Assembly: GCF_014705705.1 (NCBI RefSeq)
Contig: NZ_JACXLD010000004.1
Coordinates: 186,001-250,000, forward strand
Direction: 5' to 3'
Length of the DNA: 64,000 nt
Source of the DNA: Spongiibacter pelagi
GTDB taxonomy: Bacteria > Pseudomonadota > Gammaproteobacteria > Pseudomonadales > Spongiibacteraceae
The position numbers and the translations under genes were made by a program. Shown one piece after another: positions 53,426 through 64,000 of this stretch. A model generated the notes under the pieces. It was not told the DNA's origin. It did not search any database and saw nothing but the letters and a program-made list of their open reading frames with translations. How positions within the stretch are numbered: the first letter of the stretch is position 1; every line of letters starts with the position of its first letter.

Positions 53426-53659
53426 TAAAAATTCTGCGGCTTTTCGTTACTGGCGGCAAAGATTGCCGGAGCGAAAACAAGAACTCGGCACTTACCGGTG
53501 CTATAAGAGATTTAAAGTATTGAAAGGGCAGGGGAAACCCTGTGGTTATTGCTGGACAGGCGGCGTACACTTAGCGCTGCTGGCCATCGGGCATGGAGAG
53601 GTGCGCTTATCGGCTCACCAATCCTCGGGCAAACCGACCTTTCCTGACAGGTGACAAGA

Positions 53660-56494
53660 ATGCAGAATGCATCCATGGAGCTGCTGTGGCAGAGCTCCCA
53701 TATATCCGGCGGAAATGCAGACTATGTAGAAGCGCTGTACGAAGCCTATCTTGATGATCCACAAGCCGTGCCAGATGAATGGCGTAGCTATTTCGACACT
53801 CTTCCCCGCGTCAGCGACGCCGTCCCCAGCGACACTCCTCACTCTCCTATCCGCGAACACTTTGCTCAATTAGCCAAACAGCCCGTTAAAGGCAATGGCG
53901 TCGTTAACAATCAAGTCAGTGACCACGAGCGCAAACAAGTCCGCGTTATTCAATTGGTGAGTGCGTATCGCCAGCGGGGCCATCAGGAAGCTTTGCTAGA
54001 TCCGCTGGGATTGTGGCAGCGTTCCCGCGTACCTGATCTCGAGCTGCAATATCACCAGCTCAGTGAATCTGATTTCGATACCGTGTTCCAAACCGGCAGC
54101 ATGTATATCGGTCGCGATCAGGCCACGCTACGTGAAATTTACGACTCGCTGCGCCAGACCTATTGCCGGTCGATCGGTGCGGAATTTATGCACATTGTCG
54201 ATACCCGCGAGCGCGCGTGGATTCAGCAGCGTATGGAAAGCGTGCGTTCCAAGCCCGTGTACGAACTGGATGTGCGCAAACACCTGCTGGAGCGTTTGAC
54301 GGCGGCTGAAGGTCTGGAGAAATCTCTGGGCTCCAAATACCCCGGTACCAAGCGCTTTGGTCTTGAGGGCGGTGAATCACTGATTCCAATGCTCGACGCG
54401 ATGATTCAGCGCGTTGGTGGTTTCGGTGCCAAAGAAGTTGTTATCGGTATGGCCCACCGTGGTCGACTTAACGTACTGATCAATATTCTGGGTAAAAACC
54501 CCACCGAACTGTTCGATGAGTTTGAGGGTAAAGCCAAGTACGAAGGTTCTGCCGACGTTAAATACCACCAAGGTTTCTCATCGAATGTAATGACCTCTGG
54601 TGGCGAAGTGCACTTGGCCATGGCCTTTAACCCCTCGCATTTGGAGATTGTTTCTCCTGTAGTTGAGGGTTCGGTGCGCGCTCGTCAGGATCGCCGCGAA
54701 GACACTACGGGCAACACCGTTGTGCCGATTGTTATGCACGGTGATGCAGCTTTTGCGGGGCAGGGTGTGGTTATGGAGACGTTCCAGATGTCTCAGACCC
54801 GCGCTTACAAAACCGGTGGCACCATTCATATCGTAATTAACAACCAAGTTGGTTTTACTACCAGCTTGCAAGAAGATGCGCGCTCTACGGAGTACTGTAC
54901 TGACGTTGCCAAAATGGTTCAGGCGCCGATCTTCCATGTGAACGGTGATGACCCAGAAGCGGTGTTGTTTGTTTCTCAGCTGGCCGCCGATTACCGCAAT
55001 GAATTCAAGAAAGACGTCGTGATCGACCTGATGTGCTACCGCCGTCGCGGTCACAACGAGGCGGACGAGCCTTCCGGCACCCAGCCACTGATGTACAAGC
55101 AGATTGGCAAGCAAAAAACGACGCGTACTCTGTATGTGGATCGCCTGCTTGAAGAGGGCGCGATTGATAAAACCTTGGCCGACCAGATGGCGGATGAATA
55201 TCGCCAGATGCTGGACGACGGTAAGCACGTTGCCAAGTCGCTGGTCACCGAGCCAAACAAGGCCATGTTTGTCGATTGGACACCATACCTTGGTCACGCT
55301 TGGGACGTCGCTAGCGATACCCGTATTGAGGCAAAAGAGCTGACCGCCATTGCCGATGGCATCAACTCTGTGCCTGCGGATTTTGCGCTACAGCGCCAAG
55401 TGCAAAAACTGTATCAAGACCGTAAAGAAATGGCCTTGGGTGAACAGCCAGTAAACTGGGGTTTTGCAGAAACCTTGGCCTATGGTTCCTTGCTGAAATC
55501 CGGTTATCAGGTTCGTATTACGGGTCAGGACGTGGGTCGCGGTACCTTCTCTCACCGGCATGCGGTATTGCACAGCCAAACCGATGCTAGCCGTTATGTT
55601 CCTCTGCAAAATCTGGCCGGGGCGCAAGCGGATTTCGATATCTACGATTCGCTGCTCTCTGAAGAGGCAGTACTGGCCTTCGAATATGGGTATTCCACCA
55701 CACAGCCTAAGGCGCTGGTGATTTGGGAAGCCCAGTTCGGTGACTTTGCCAACGGTGCGCAAGTGGTTATCGACCAGTTCATCAGCAGTGGTGAATTGAA
55801 ATGGGGTCGCCTCTGTGGTCTGACCATGTTGTTGCCACACGGTTACGAAGGGCAGGGGCCAGAGCATTCATCGGCTCGCCTTGAGCGCTTCATGCAACTG
55901 TGTGCCGAGCACAATATTCAGGTTTGTGTGCCTTCTACGCCTGCGCAGGTATTCCACATGCTGCGTCGTCAAGCGCTGCGTCCGCTGCGTCGGCCGCTGG
56001 TGGTGATGTCGCCCAAGAGCTTGCTGCGTCACAAAGAAGCGGTTTCAAGCATGGAAGAGCTGTCCAATGGTCAGTTCCAAAATGTGATTGATGAGACCGA
56101 TGCGCTGGATAAATCAGAAGTTACGCGCTTAATTATCTGTAGCGGTAAGGTCTATTACGATCTGCGTGATGCCCGCCGTGAGCACGGTAAAAACAGCATA
56201 GCTATTGTGCGTTTGGAGCAGGTTTATCCATTCCCCTATGAAGATCTGCGCAATGTGATTGCCCAGTATCCTAATTTGAAGAAAGTAGTGTGGTGTCAGG
56301 AAGAGCCGCGCAACCAAGGGGCTTGGTATAACACGCGTCATCGTCTGTCGCGGGTAATTCGCAGCTTTAAGCCTGAGAAAAACCTGTTGCTGGGCTTTGT
56401 GGGTCGCGACCCCTCGGCTTCTCCAGCAGCGGGCTATATGGCACTGCATAACGAACAGCTGCAAACCTTTATTAAACAGGCGCTGAAACTCTGA
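53660..56494 (+). CDS. sucA: 2-oxoglutarate dehydrogenase E1 component
   Basis: SucA is the thiamine-diphosphate decarboxylase that starts the 2-oxoglutarate dehydrogenase reaction. The 944-aa protein (933 in E. coli) has the N-terminal SucB-binding segment (YVEALYEAYLDDPQAVPDEW), GMAHRGRLNVLINILGKNP, the TPP motif HGDAAFAGQG to NNQVGFTTS, and the C-terminal GHEGQGPEHSSARLERF-type sequence (here GYEGQGPEHSSARLERF). I chose the ATG at 53660 with AGGTGA upstream. Confidence 0.97.
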   Translation: MQNASMELLWQSSHISGGNADYVEALYEAYLDDPQAVPDEWRSYFDTLPRVSDAVPSDTPHSPIREHFAQLAKQPVKGNGVVNNQVSDHERKQVRVIQLVSAYRQRGHQEALLDPLGLWQRSRVPDLELQYHQLSESDFDTVFQTGSMYIGRDQATLREIYDSLRQTYCRSIGAEFMHIVDTRERAWIQQRMESVRSKPVYELDVRKHLLERLTAAEGLEKSLGSKYPGTKRFGLEGGESLIPMLDAMIQRVGGFGAKEVVIGMAHRGRLNVLINILGKNPTELFDEFEGKAKYEGSADVKYHQGFSSNVMTSGGEVHLAMAFNPSHLEIVSPVVEGSVRARQDRREDTTGNTVVPIVMHGDAAFAGQGVVMETFQMSQTRAYKTGGTIHIVINNQVGFTTSLQEDARSTEYCTDVAKMVQAPIFHVNGDDPEAVLFVSQLAADYRNEFKKDVVIDLMCYRRRGHNEADEPSGTQPLMYKQIGKQKTTRTLYVDRLLEEGAIDKTLADQMADEYRQMLDDGKHVAKSLVTEPNKAMFVDWTPYLGHAWDVASDTRIEAKELTAIADGINSVPADFALQRQVQKLYQDRKEMALGEQPVNWGFAETLAYGSLLKSGYQVRITGQDVGRGTFSHRHAVLHSQTDASRYVPLQNLAGAQADFDIYDSLLSEEAVLAFEYGYSTTQPKALVIWEAQFGDFANGAQVVIDQFISSGELKWGRLCGLTMLLPHGYEGQGPEHSSARLERFMQLCAEHNIQVCVPSTPAQVFHMLRRQALRPLRRPLVVMSPKSLLRHKEAVSSMEELSNGQFQNVIDETDALDKSEVTRLIICSGKVYYDLRDARREHGKNSIAIVRLEQVYPFPYEDLRNVIAQYPNLKKVVWCQEEPRNQGAWYNTRHRLSRVIRSFKPEKNLLLGFVGRDPSASPAAGYMALHNEQLQTFIKQALKL

Positions 56495-56544
56495 TTCAGC
56501 GTTATAACAACTTTTGTGCTTGAAAAACTGACACAGGAAAAATC

Positions 56545-57726
56545 ATGAGTATTGATATCAAAGCGCCTACCTTTCCAGAATCTGTAGCGGACGGATCGGT
56601 AGCAACCTGGCATAAGCAAGTTGGTGAAGCAGTGAGCCGTGATGAGCCACTGGTCGATATCGAAACCGATAAAGTCGTGCTGGAAGTGGTTGCACCTGCG
56701 GATGGTGTACTGACAGAAATTCTGCGCGGTGAAGGCGATACCGTGCTGAGCGATGAAGTGCTGGCTAAATTTGCTGAAGGTGCTGCGGGCTCTGCTGCGG
56801 CTCCTACTGCTGAAGCACCAGCGGCGGCGGCAGCTTCCGCTGATGATGTGAAAGCCAGTCCAGCTGCGCGCAAGATGATGGATGAAAAAGGCCTGGATGC
56901 CAGCGCAATTACCGGCACCGGTAAAGGCGGCGTGATCACTAAAGAAGACGTGATGAATGCGGGTAGCGCGCCTGCGCCAAAAGCGGCTGCGGCGGCTCCA
57001 GTCGTTGAAGTGGCGGCGGGTGATCGCGTTGAAAAACGCGTTGCTATGACTCGTCTGCGCAAGCGTATTGCTGAGCGTCTGCTGGATGCCAGCCAGAAAA
57101 CCGCGATGTTGACCACCTTTAATGAGGTCAATATGAAGCCGGTTATGGATCTGCGCAATCAATACAAAGACCTGTTCGAAAAGAGCCACAACGGCACGCG
57201 TCTGGGTTTCATGAGCTTCTTTGTTAAAGCAGCCTGTGAAGCACTGAAGCGTTTCCCTGTTGTTAATGCCTCTATTGACGGCGACGATATCGTGTACCAC
57301 GGCTACCAAGACGTAGGTGTAGCGGTTTCCACCGATAAGGGCTTGGTTGTGCCTGTATTGCGCGACACGGATTCAATGAGCCTGGCCAAAATTGAAGAGA
57401 AGATTCGTGACTTTGGTCTGCGCGCCCGTGACGGTAAGCTGGGCATCGACGAAATGCAAGGCGGCACCTTCACTATCACTAACGGTGGTGTATTTGGTTC
57501 GCTGCTTTCAACCCCTATCCTGAACCCACCGCAAACTGCGATTTTGGGTATGCACAAAATCCAAGAGCGCCCCATGGCGGTTAATGGCAAGGTTGAGATT
57601 CTGCCAATGATGTACCTGGCGGTGTCCTACGATCACCGTTTGCTCGACGGTAAAGACGCGGTTCAGTTCTTAGTAACCATTAAAGACCTGCTGGAAGATC
57701 CGGCCCGTATTCTGTTAGAAGTTTGA
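56545..57726 (+). CDS. sucB: dihydrolipoyllysine-residue succinyltransferase (E2)
   Basis: SucB transfers the succinyl group to CoA and forms the core of the 2-oxoglutarate dehydrogenase complex. The 393-aa protein has a lipoyl domain with Lys43 in [11 protein letters not shown], an Ala/Pro-rich hinge, an E3-binding domain ([20 protein letters not shown], reading KASPAARKM) and the catalytic domain with [19 protein letters not shown] lies upstream of the ATG. Confidence 0.97.
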   Translation: MSIDIKAPTFPESVADGSVATWHKQVGEAVSRDEPLVDIETDKVVLEVVAPADGVLTEILRGEGDTVLSDEVLAKFAEGAAGSAAAPTAEAPAAAAASADDVKASPAARKMMDEKGLDASAITGTGKGGVITKEDVMNAGSAPAPKAAAAAPVVEVAAGDRVEKRVAMTRLRKRIAERLLDASQKTAMLTTFNEVNMKPVMDLRNQYKDLFEKSHNGTRLGFMSFFVKAACEALKRFPVVNASIDGDDIVYHGYQDVGVAVSTDKGLVVPVLRDTDSMSLAKIEEKIRDFGLRARDGKLGIDEMQGGTFTITNGGVFGSLLSTPILNPPQTAILGMHKIQERPMAVNGKVEILPMMYLAVSYDHRLLDGKDAVQFLVTIKDLLEDPARILLEV

Positions 57727-57780
57727 TTTGGGTTTTTATTGAATAACCAAATAAATCAGATTGTTACGGATTCTTTATAA

Positions 57781-59256
<1,476 letters not shown>

Positions 59257-59270
59257 AATTTGCGGTGCGT

Positions 59271-59306
59271 CGCAAAATTCGGGAAAATACAGCCCCGAAT
59301 TTTGCG
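59271..59306 (+). other. long hairpin between lpd and sucC
   Basis: CGCAAAATTCGG (59271-59282) pairs perfectly with CCGAATTTTGCG (59295-59306), a 12-bp stem with a 12-base loop, without a T-tract. It occupies the 139-base gap before sucC and may stabilise mRNA ends or separate stoichiometries. Confidence 0.75.
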
Positions 59307-59395
59307 TGCCAGCGCAATGTCAAACGGGGTGGACCATTCACTGACAGGGATGCTGTCCGCTTTTAATTTCCACACACCGAGATGGTAAATCCAAT

Positions 59396-60562
59396 ATGAA
59401 CCTTCACGAGTACCAAGGCAAACAACTGTTTGCCCAATACGGGCTGCCTGTATCTAAAGGCTATGCCTGTGATACCCCGGAAGAGGCAGCGGCAGCTGCA
59501 GAAAAAATTGGCGGTGACAAATGGGTTGTTAAAGCCCAAGTTCACGCCGGTGGTCGCGGCAAAGCAGGTGGCGTTAAGCTGGTTAGCAGCACTGACGAAA
59601 TCAAAGCTTTTGCTTCTCAGTGGCTGGGTAAAAACCTTGTTACCTACCAAACTGACGAAAACGGCCAGCCAGTTTCTAAAATTCTGGTTGAATCCTGCAC
59701 TGATATCGACAAAGAGCTGTACCTGGGCGCGGTTGTAGACCGTTCTAGCCGTCGTATCGTTTTCATGGCCTCTACTGAAGGTGGCGTGGAAATCGAGAAA
59801 GTGGCTGAAGAAACCCCAGAAAAAATTCTGAAGGCGACTATTGATCCCCTGACTGGTGCGCAGCCTTACCAAGGCCGTGAGCTGGCTTTCCAACTGGGCC
59901 TGAATCCAACTCAGGTTAAGCAGTTCGTAAACATCTTCATGGGTTTGGCGAAGATGTTCGAAGAGAAAGATCTGGCGCTGCTGGAAATCAACCCTCTGGT
60001 TATCACTACCGAAGGCAATCTGCACTGTCTGGACGCCAAAATCGTTATCGATGGCAACTCAATCTACCGTCATAAAGATCTGCAAGAAATGCACGATCCT
60101 TCGCAGGAAGACGAGCGTGAGGCACGCGCGGCAGAATGGGATCTGAACTACGTAGCCCTGACCGGTAACATTGGTTGCATGGTAAACGGTGCGGGTCTGG
60201 CCATGGGTACCATGGACATCGTTTCTCTGCACGGCGGTTTCCCAGCTAACTTCCTCGACGTAGGTGGTGGCGCGACCAAAGAGCGTGTAACTGAAGCGTT
60301 CAAAATCATTCTTGAAGACAGCAAAGTTAAGGCCGTTCTGGTTAACATCTTCGGCGGTATCGTTCGCTGTGACCTGATTGCCGAAGGTATTATCGGCGCG
60401 GTTAAAGAAGTTGGCGTAAGCGTTCCTGTTGTTGTACGTCTGGAAGGTAACAATGCTGATCTGGGTTCCAAGCTGCTGTCTGAGTCCGGTCTGGACATCA
60501 TTGCGGCCACTAGCTTGACCGATGCAGCCCAACAAGCCGTTAAAGCTGCGGAGGGTAAATAA
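59396..60562 (+). CDS. sucC: succinyl-CoA synthetase beta subunit (ADP-forming)
   Basis: SucC is the nucleotide-binding subunit that makes ATP from succinyl-CoA. The 388-aa protein opens [20 protein letters not shown], has the ATP-grasp segments [20 protein letters not shown] and [10 protein letters not shown], and [15 protein letters not shown] near residue 285. Its stop overlaps the sucD start by one base (TAATG). Confidence 0.98.
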   Translation: MNLHEYQGKQLFAQYGLPVSKGYACDTPEEAAAAAEKIGGDKWVVKAQVHAGGRGKAGGVKLVSSTDEIKAFASQWLGKNLVTYQTDENGQPVSKILVESCTDIDKELYLGAVVDRSSRRIVFMASTEGGVEIEKVAEETPEKILKATIDPLTGAQPYQGRELAFQLGLNPTQVKQFVNIFMGLAKMFEEKDLALLEINPLVITTEGNLHCLDAKIVIDGNSIYRHKDLQEMHDPSQEDEREARAAEWDLNYVALTGNIGCMVNGAGLAMGTMDIVSLHGGFPANFLDVGGGATKERVTEAFKIILEDSKVKAVLVNIFGGIVRCDLIAEGIIGAVKEVGVSVPVVVRLEGNNADLGSKLLSESGLDIIAATSLTDAAQQAVKAAEGK

Positions 60563-61434
60563 TGTCTATTTTGATCAACAAAGACACCAAGGTAATCTGT
60601 CAAGGTTTCACTGGTGGTCAGGGTACTTTCCACTCTGAACAAGCTATTGCTTACGGCACCAAAATGGTTGGTGGTGTAACTCCAGGTAAAGGTGGTACTG
60701 AGCACCTGGGTCTGCCTGTATTCAACACGGTTCAAGAAGCGGTTGAAGCGACTGGTGCAGAAGCGTCTGTAATCTACGTACCTGCAGCTTTCTGTAAGGA
60801 TTCTATCCTTGAAGCGGCTAATGCTGGTATCAAGCTGATCGTTTGTATCACTGAGCACATCCCAGTAATGGATATGCTGCAGTGCAAAGTGAAGTGCGAT
60901 GAGCTGGGTGTTCGTCTGATTGGCCCTAACTGCCCAGGCGTTATCACTCCCGGTGAGTGCAAAATCGGCATCATGCCCGGCCACATTCACTTGCCAGGTA
61001 AAGTCGGTATTGTTTCTCGCTCAGGTACCTTGACCTATGAAGCGGTTAAGCAAACCACTGACTACGGTTTCGGCCAGTCTACCTGTGTTGGTATCGGTGG
61101 TGACCCAATCCCCGGCTCTAACTTCATCGACATTCTGGCAATGTTCGAGAAAGATCCTGCGACTGAAGCGATTGTTATGATCGGTGAGATCGGTGGTTCT
61201 GCAGAAGAAGAAGCAGCGGCTTACATTAAAGCGAATGTAACCAAGCCAGTGGTTTCTTACATTGCGGGTGTTACTGCTCCTCCAGGAAAGCGCATGGGTC
61301 ACGCCGGTGCGATCATTTCTGGTGGTAAAGGTACTGCTGACGAGAAATTTGCTGCTCTGGAAGATGCGGGCGTTAAAACCGTTCGCTCACTGGCCCAGAT
61401 CGGTGATGCTCTGAAAGAAGTGACTGGCTGGTAA
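60562..61434 (+). CDS. sucD: succinyl-CoA synthetase alpha subunit
   Basis: SucD binds CoA and carries the phospho-histidine intermediate. The 290-aa protein starts [20 protein letters not shown], has [20 protein letters not shown], the CoA-binding Rossmann sequences and the phosphohistidine in [14 protein letters not shown]. The gene overlaps sucC. A terminator follows at 61515. Confidence 0.98.
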   Translation: MSILINKDTKVICQGFTGGQGTFHSEQAIAYGTKMVGGVTPGKGGTEHLGLPVFNTVQEAVEATGAEASVIYVPAAFCKDSILEAANAGIKLIVCITEHIPVMDMLQCKVKCDELGVRLIGPNCPGVITPGECKIGIMPGHIHLPGKVGIVSRSGTLTYEAVKQTTDYGFGQSTCVGIGGDPIPGSNFIDILAMFEKDPATEAIVMIGEIGGSAEEEAAAYIKANVTKPVVSYIAGVTAPPGKRMGHAGAIISGGKGTADEKFAALEDAGVKTVRSLAQIGDALKEVTGW

Positions 61435-61514
61435 GCTAGTTCTTCTGTTCTCGCTCCAGTGCTAAGTGCTGGGGCGGGATACCTAAGTGATTAGGTAAAA
61501 ATAGATACAAAAAA

Positions 61515-61537
61515 GGCGGCCAATGGCCGCCTTTTTT
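61515..61537. terminator. bidirectional terminator after sucD
   Basis: GGCGGCCA (61515-61522) pairs with TGGCCGCC (61524-61531), flanked by six As and six Ts. It ends the TCA operon and can also serve the leftward gene at 61564-61884. Confidence 0.93.
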
Positions 61538-61563
61538 GTATGTTCTTGTTTTGTCGAGAGCAA

Positions 61564-61884
61564 TTAATTCATTGCCAAACCGTTACGGTTGTAGAAGCGC
61601 GCGATGCGATTATATTTTTCTGCTTTGTTTTCCAGTGCGGCAATGGCGGCATTGAATTCAAAGCTATCGCTGCTTTCGCGGCATTCTTCCAGTTTGGTTT
61701 CAGCACGGCTGACGTAGTTTTGCATGGCTACAGCAAGGGCGGCAGCGTCTTCGAATTGTGTGTCAGCAATATCTGGGATGGAGGGGGAACCCAAAATGGC
61801 CAGAGTGGCACAGCCAGCAAAGCTGGTGTTGGCTGCAAATACCAGTGAAGAAATTGCAACGGCTTTAGTAAGTAAAGATTTCAT
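61564..61884 (-). CDS. small secreted protein of unknown function
   Basis: I recognise no family. The 106-aa precursor has a signal peptide (MKSLLTKAVAISSLVFAANT, ending SFA) followed by Gly-Cys, which leaves a lipoprotein alternative open. The mature part is helical, Ala/Glu-rich, with one more Cys (LEECRESSDS) that could pair with the first, and ends FYNRNGLAMN. GAGGTACG precedes the ATG at 61884. It converges on sucD and faces away from the TetR gene. Confidence 0.72.
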   Translation of the reverse strand: MKSLLTKAVAISSLVFAANTSFAGCATLAILGSPSIPDIADTQFEDAAALAVAMQNYVSRAETKLEECRESSDSFEFNAAIAALENKAEKYNRIARFYNRNGLAMN

Positions 61885-62274
61885 GATCGTACCTCATAAA
61901 CGATAAAATGAATGGGTGTTACTGATGCCGTGCAGTGTTACTCATCTACACAACTGTTATCTTAAGGCAAGATTTTAGAATTTTCATTCTAAAATCTATT
62001 TCATTGAATTAACTTTAGTTAATCTCAGAATTAGTCAATAAATATGACGTTTTATAGTGCGTCTTTTGACTGTTACCTATTGTGCTAAATTTGCACAAAG
62101 TCACGTGTTGCGTGCCATTGCGGTGCGTATTGGGATTTGAATCGCCTTCCTTTCTTATGCGTTCAGTCAGAATTCTTCTCTAGCTTTTCTAATGCCATAT
62201 TTAGGGCCAAATATTTCTATGGTTTACTTCTTCAATAAAGTGAATCATGATTCACTTTATTGTTGGAGGGGTGA
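61885..62274. other. 390-bp AT-rich divergent intergenic region
   Basis: No credible ORF. It separates the leftward secreted-protein gene from the rightward TetR gene. Its right end holds the perfect palindrome 62233-62262 and a possible promoter TTTACT (62223-62228), 17-bp spacer, CATGAT (62246-62251), which would place the palindrome over the -10. I see nothing else specific. Confidence 0.5.
62233..62262. promoter_or_regulatory. perfect 30-bp palindrome, candidate operator of the TetR regulator
   Basis: CAATAAAGTGAATCA (62233-62247) is followed directly by its exact reverse complement (62248-62262). It ends 12 bases before the TetR start, just ahead of the GGAGGGG ribosome-binding site, the usual place for a TetR autoregulatory operator. 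The inner half-site TGAATCATGATTCA is typical for TetR regulators of fatty-acid genes. Confidence 0.85.
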
Positions 62275-62868
62275 ATGGCATACCGAGAAACCACCAAAGT
62301 TCTGGAAAAGAAAAGCCAGATGCGAAGCGAGATTCTGCGTTCAGCAGAAACGCTAGTTCGTGTTGGTGGCTTTAAAGCCTTAACCATCCAGGCGCTCGCA
62401 AATGATGTAAATATGAGTGTCGGCAATATTTATCGATATTTTGGTAATAAAGATGCGCTTAGCGTTGAGGTGTTTCGGCACTCAACCGAGCGCGAGTTGT
62501 TGGCGGTCGCTCAGGCAATTCAGGGGAAAACTGATATTTCGCAATCGTTAGAAGCGGGAGTGCGAGTTTTTGCCGAGCGTGCGTTTAGAGCGCCGGTACT
62601 GGCTTGGGCGCTGATCGCTGAGCCGGTAGAGCCGGCGGTTGATGAATCGAGACTGTTTTACCGAGAAGCCTATGCTCGGCTTTTTGAGAAGGTGATCGCT
62701 GAAGGGGTGGCTTCGGGAACGTTGCCTCAGCAAATTCCTGCACTTAGCGCAGCGGCAATTGTAGGGGCTTTAGCGGAGAGCTTGCTTGGGCCGCTGGAAC
62801 ACAACGGCCCCGAGCAAGAAGTGATCGACGGACTAGTGCTTTTTTGCCTGCGCGCGGTAGGCGCTTAA
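62275..62868 (+). CDS. TetR/AcrR family transcriptional regulator
   Basis: This 197-aa regulator has an N-terminal helix-turn-helix: SEILRSAETLVRVGGFKALT, then IQALANDVNMSVGNIYRYFG with the recognition helix, and a divergent helical ligand-binding domain. GGAGGGG precedes the ATG at 62275. The 30-bp palindrome upstream predicts autoregulation and control of the aidB-like gene 16 bases downstream. The ligand is probably an acyl-CoA or hydrophobic compound, but that is inference. Confidence 0.92.
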   Translation: MAYRETTKVLEKKSQMRSEILRSAETLVRVGGFKALTIQALANDVNMSVGNIYRYFGNKDALSVEVFRHSTERELLAVAQAIQGKTDISQSLEAGVRVFAERAFRAPVLAWALIAEPVEPAVDESRLFYREAYARLFEKVIAEGVASGTLPQQIPALSAAAIVGALAESLLGPLEHNGPEQEVIDGLVLFCLRAVGA

Positions 62869-62884
62869 TACGGAGTAAATGACA

Positions 62885-64000
62885 ATGACAATAAGCGAAA
62901 GAAAAACAGTGGAAAGCCCGGTCGTGGACGCAGAGTCTGCAGCTCATACCCATGAGGTGTTTAATCAGGCGCGCCCCCTGGAAAACTACAATATGTTCGC
63001 TTCAGATACGGCGCTGAGTGAGGCTGTGAAACGTCATGGTGGTGAGGCTTCGTTGCCTGATTTGGCGGCCTATGGTGTGCGCTGTGGCAGTAGCGAGGTT
63101 ATCGGCTGGGGTTTTGATGCCAATGAATTTAAACCGCAGTTTGATAGCCACGACCGTTATGGGAATCGTGCGGATCAGGTTCGGTTTCATCCGGCGTACC
63201 ATGAACTGATGGCGATGGGGCTAAAGCAGGGGATTCATGCTTTGCCGTGGGAGGGGAATACCCGCTCCGCTAATGTGGTTCGTGCCGCATATAGCTATAT
63301 GCAAACTCAGGTTGAGCCCGGCCACGGCTGCCCACTGACCATGACATTTGCTGCAGTTCCAACTATCCGTCTTACACCGAGTGTAGCTAAAGAATGGTTG
63401 CCCCGAATTTTGGCGCGGGACTACCAGCCGGAAAACAAACTTTGGCAGCAGAAAAGTGCGGTCACTATTGGAATGGGGATGACCGAAAAGCAGGGCGGTT
63501 CAGACGTGCGCGCCAATACCACTCGCGCTGTAGCTATTGAGGGGCGGGGGCCCGGTGCTCGCTATGAGTTGACCGGACATAAATGGTTTATGTCGGCACC
63601 AATGTGCGATGCCTTTTTAGTTTTGGCTCAGGCAGAAGGCGGTTTGAGCTGCTTTCTGGTACCGCGCTGGCGCAGTGATGAAACGAAAAACGCGGTGTTT
63701 GTTCAGCGCCTGAAAAACAAAATGGGCAACTGTTCCAATGCCTCTTCTGAGGTGGAGTTTCGCGGTGCGGAAGGCTGGATGCTGGGTGAGGAAGGTAGAG
63801 GGGTTCCCGCCATTATTGAAATGGTATCGCTTACCCGTTTTGACTGCATGGTGGGTTCAAGTGCGCTTCAACGACAGGCGGTAGTTCAGGCAGTGCATCA
63901 TGCTCGTCACCGTGAGGCTTTTGGCAAGCGCTTGATCGATCAGCCATTGATGCGCAATGTTTTAGCGGATCTCCAGCTTGAAAGTGAGGCATCTCTGGCG
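62885..64000 (+). CDS. aidB: AidB-like acyl-CoA dehydrogenase, 3' end outside the window
   Basis: This flavoprotein of the acyl-CoA dehydrogenase superfamily is closest to AidB, a DNA-binding FAD protein of the Ada alkylation response. THEVFNQARPLENYNMFASD aligns with AidB TVFNQPIPLNNSNLY; VRFHPAYHELMAMGL, CPLTMTFAAVPT, the IGMGMTEKQGGSDVRANTTR stretch, GHKWFMSAPMCDAFLVLAQA, KNKMGNCSNASSEVEF and TRFDCMVGSSA follow. 372 codons are visible, with no stop before the window end. I favour ATG 62885 (GGAG nine bases upstream); ATG 62879 is two codons earlier. Control by a TetR protein, not Ada, distinguishes it from E. coli. Confidence 0.9.
   Translation, partial: MTISERKTVESPVVDAESAAHTHEVFNQARPLENYNMFASDTALSEAVKRHGGEASLPDLAAYGVRCGSSEVIGWGFDANEFKPQFDSHDRYGNRADQVRFHPAYHELMAMGLKQGIHALPWEGNTRSANVVRAAYSYMQTQVEPGHGCPLTMTFAAVPTIRLTPSVAKEWLPRILARDYQPENKLWQQKSAVTIGMGMTEKQGGSDVRANTTRAVAIEGRGPGARYELTGHKWFMSAPMCDAFLVLAQAEGGLSCFLVPRWRSDETKNAVFVQRLKNKMGNCSNASSEVEFRGAEGWMLGEEGRGVPAIIEMVSLTRFDCMVGSSALQRQAVVQAVHHARHREAFGKRLIDQPLMRNVLADLQLESEASLA

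Noticed and set aside
54578-55297. 239-codon open frame antisense to sucA
   Set aside because: sucA is unambiguous here; the antisense reading has no recognisable domain or ribosome-binding site.

Overview
The window is a contiguous stretch of core chromosome from a gammaproteobacterium. Gene content and order resemble Pseudomonas, and the best fit is a marine relative such as the Cellvibrionales/Spongiibacteraceae. That placement is inference from scpA-scpB-rluB, gltA facing sdhCDAB-sucAB-lpd-sucCD, FimV, an OprP/OprO-type porin, TmcA and ribosome modulation factor, plus roughly balanced GC. I see no insertion sequence, prophage, integron, CRISPR array, plasmid gene or rRNA. Coding density is high and the genes look intact. 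lpxH runs off the left edge and an aidB-like acyl-CoA dehydrogenase gene runs off the right edge.

Layout. 1-7 kb: lpxH and ppiB diverge from glnS-cysS, followed by a lipoprotein, a VanZ-like protein, a DUF374 acyltransferase and folD. 7.0-7.35 kb: a tRNA cluster (Pro-Arg-His) with its own promoter. 7.5-11.3 kb: a secreted DUF411 metal-binding protein, an SH3/coiled-coil protein - periplasmic cyclophilin - pdxJ operon, yciI and a VC0807-type membrane protein. 11.4-15.6 kb: RNase AM (PHP), yciO, scpA, scpB, rluB. 15.6-23.3 kb: rmf, rlmKL, a cold-shock protein, ygiQ, nfeD with an SPFH protein, and purU.

23.4-32.7 kb is a complete phosphate-starvation locus: pstS-pstC-pstA-pstB-phoU, a phosphate-selective porin gene, then phoR and phoB on the other strand. 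The upstream regions of pstS, the porin gene and phoB each carry a Pho box of three 7-bp half-sites at 11-bp spacing, so PhoB probably controls uptake across both membranes and its own synthesis. 32.7-48.2 kb holds an AbgT-type transporter, an MFS transporter, fimV, a pseudouridine synthase, DUF2288, an unrecognised small protein, tmcA, a HIT protein, a B12-binding radical SAM protein, an SRPBCC protein, cinA, and small envelope proteins with an SDR enzyme. 48.3-61.4 kb is the TCA-cycle supercluster, with a regulatory-looking 517-bp gap between gltA and sdhC. 61.5-64 kb has a small secreted protein and a TetR regulator whose gene follows a perfect 30-bp palindrome and precedes aidB.

I found no convincing new multi-gene system. 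The most useful leads are non-coding: a terminator-like hairpin at the very start of the predicted glnS transcript, a repeated GCACYATAA motif and a dyad over the sdh promoter, DnaA-box-like sequences ahead of fimV, the TetR operator, and tandem hairpins inside the TCA cluster. The least understood proteins are the B12/radical SAM protein (42.2-44.3 kb) and the small proteins at 39.4, 46.3, 47.6 and 61.6 kb.
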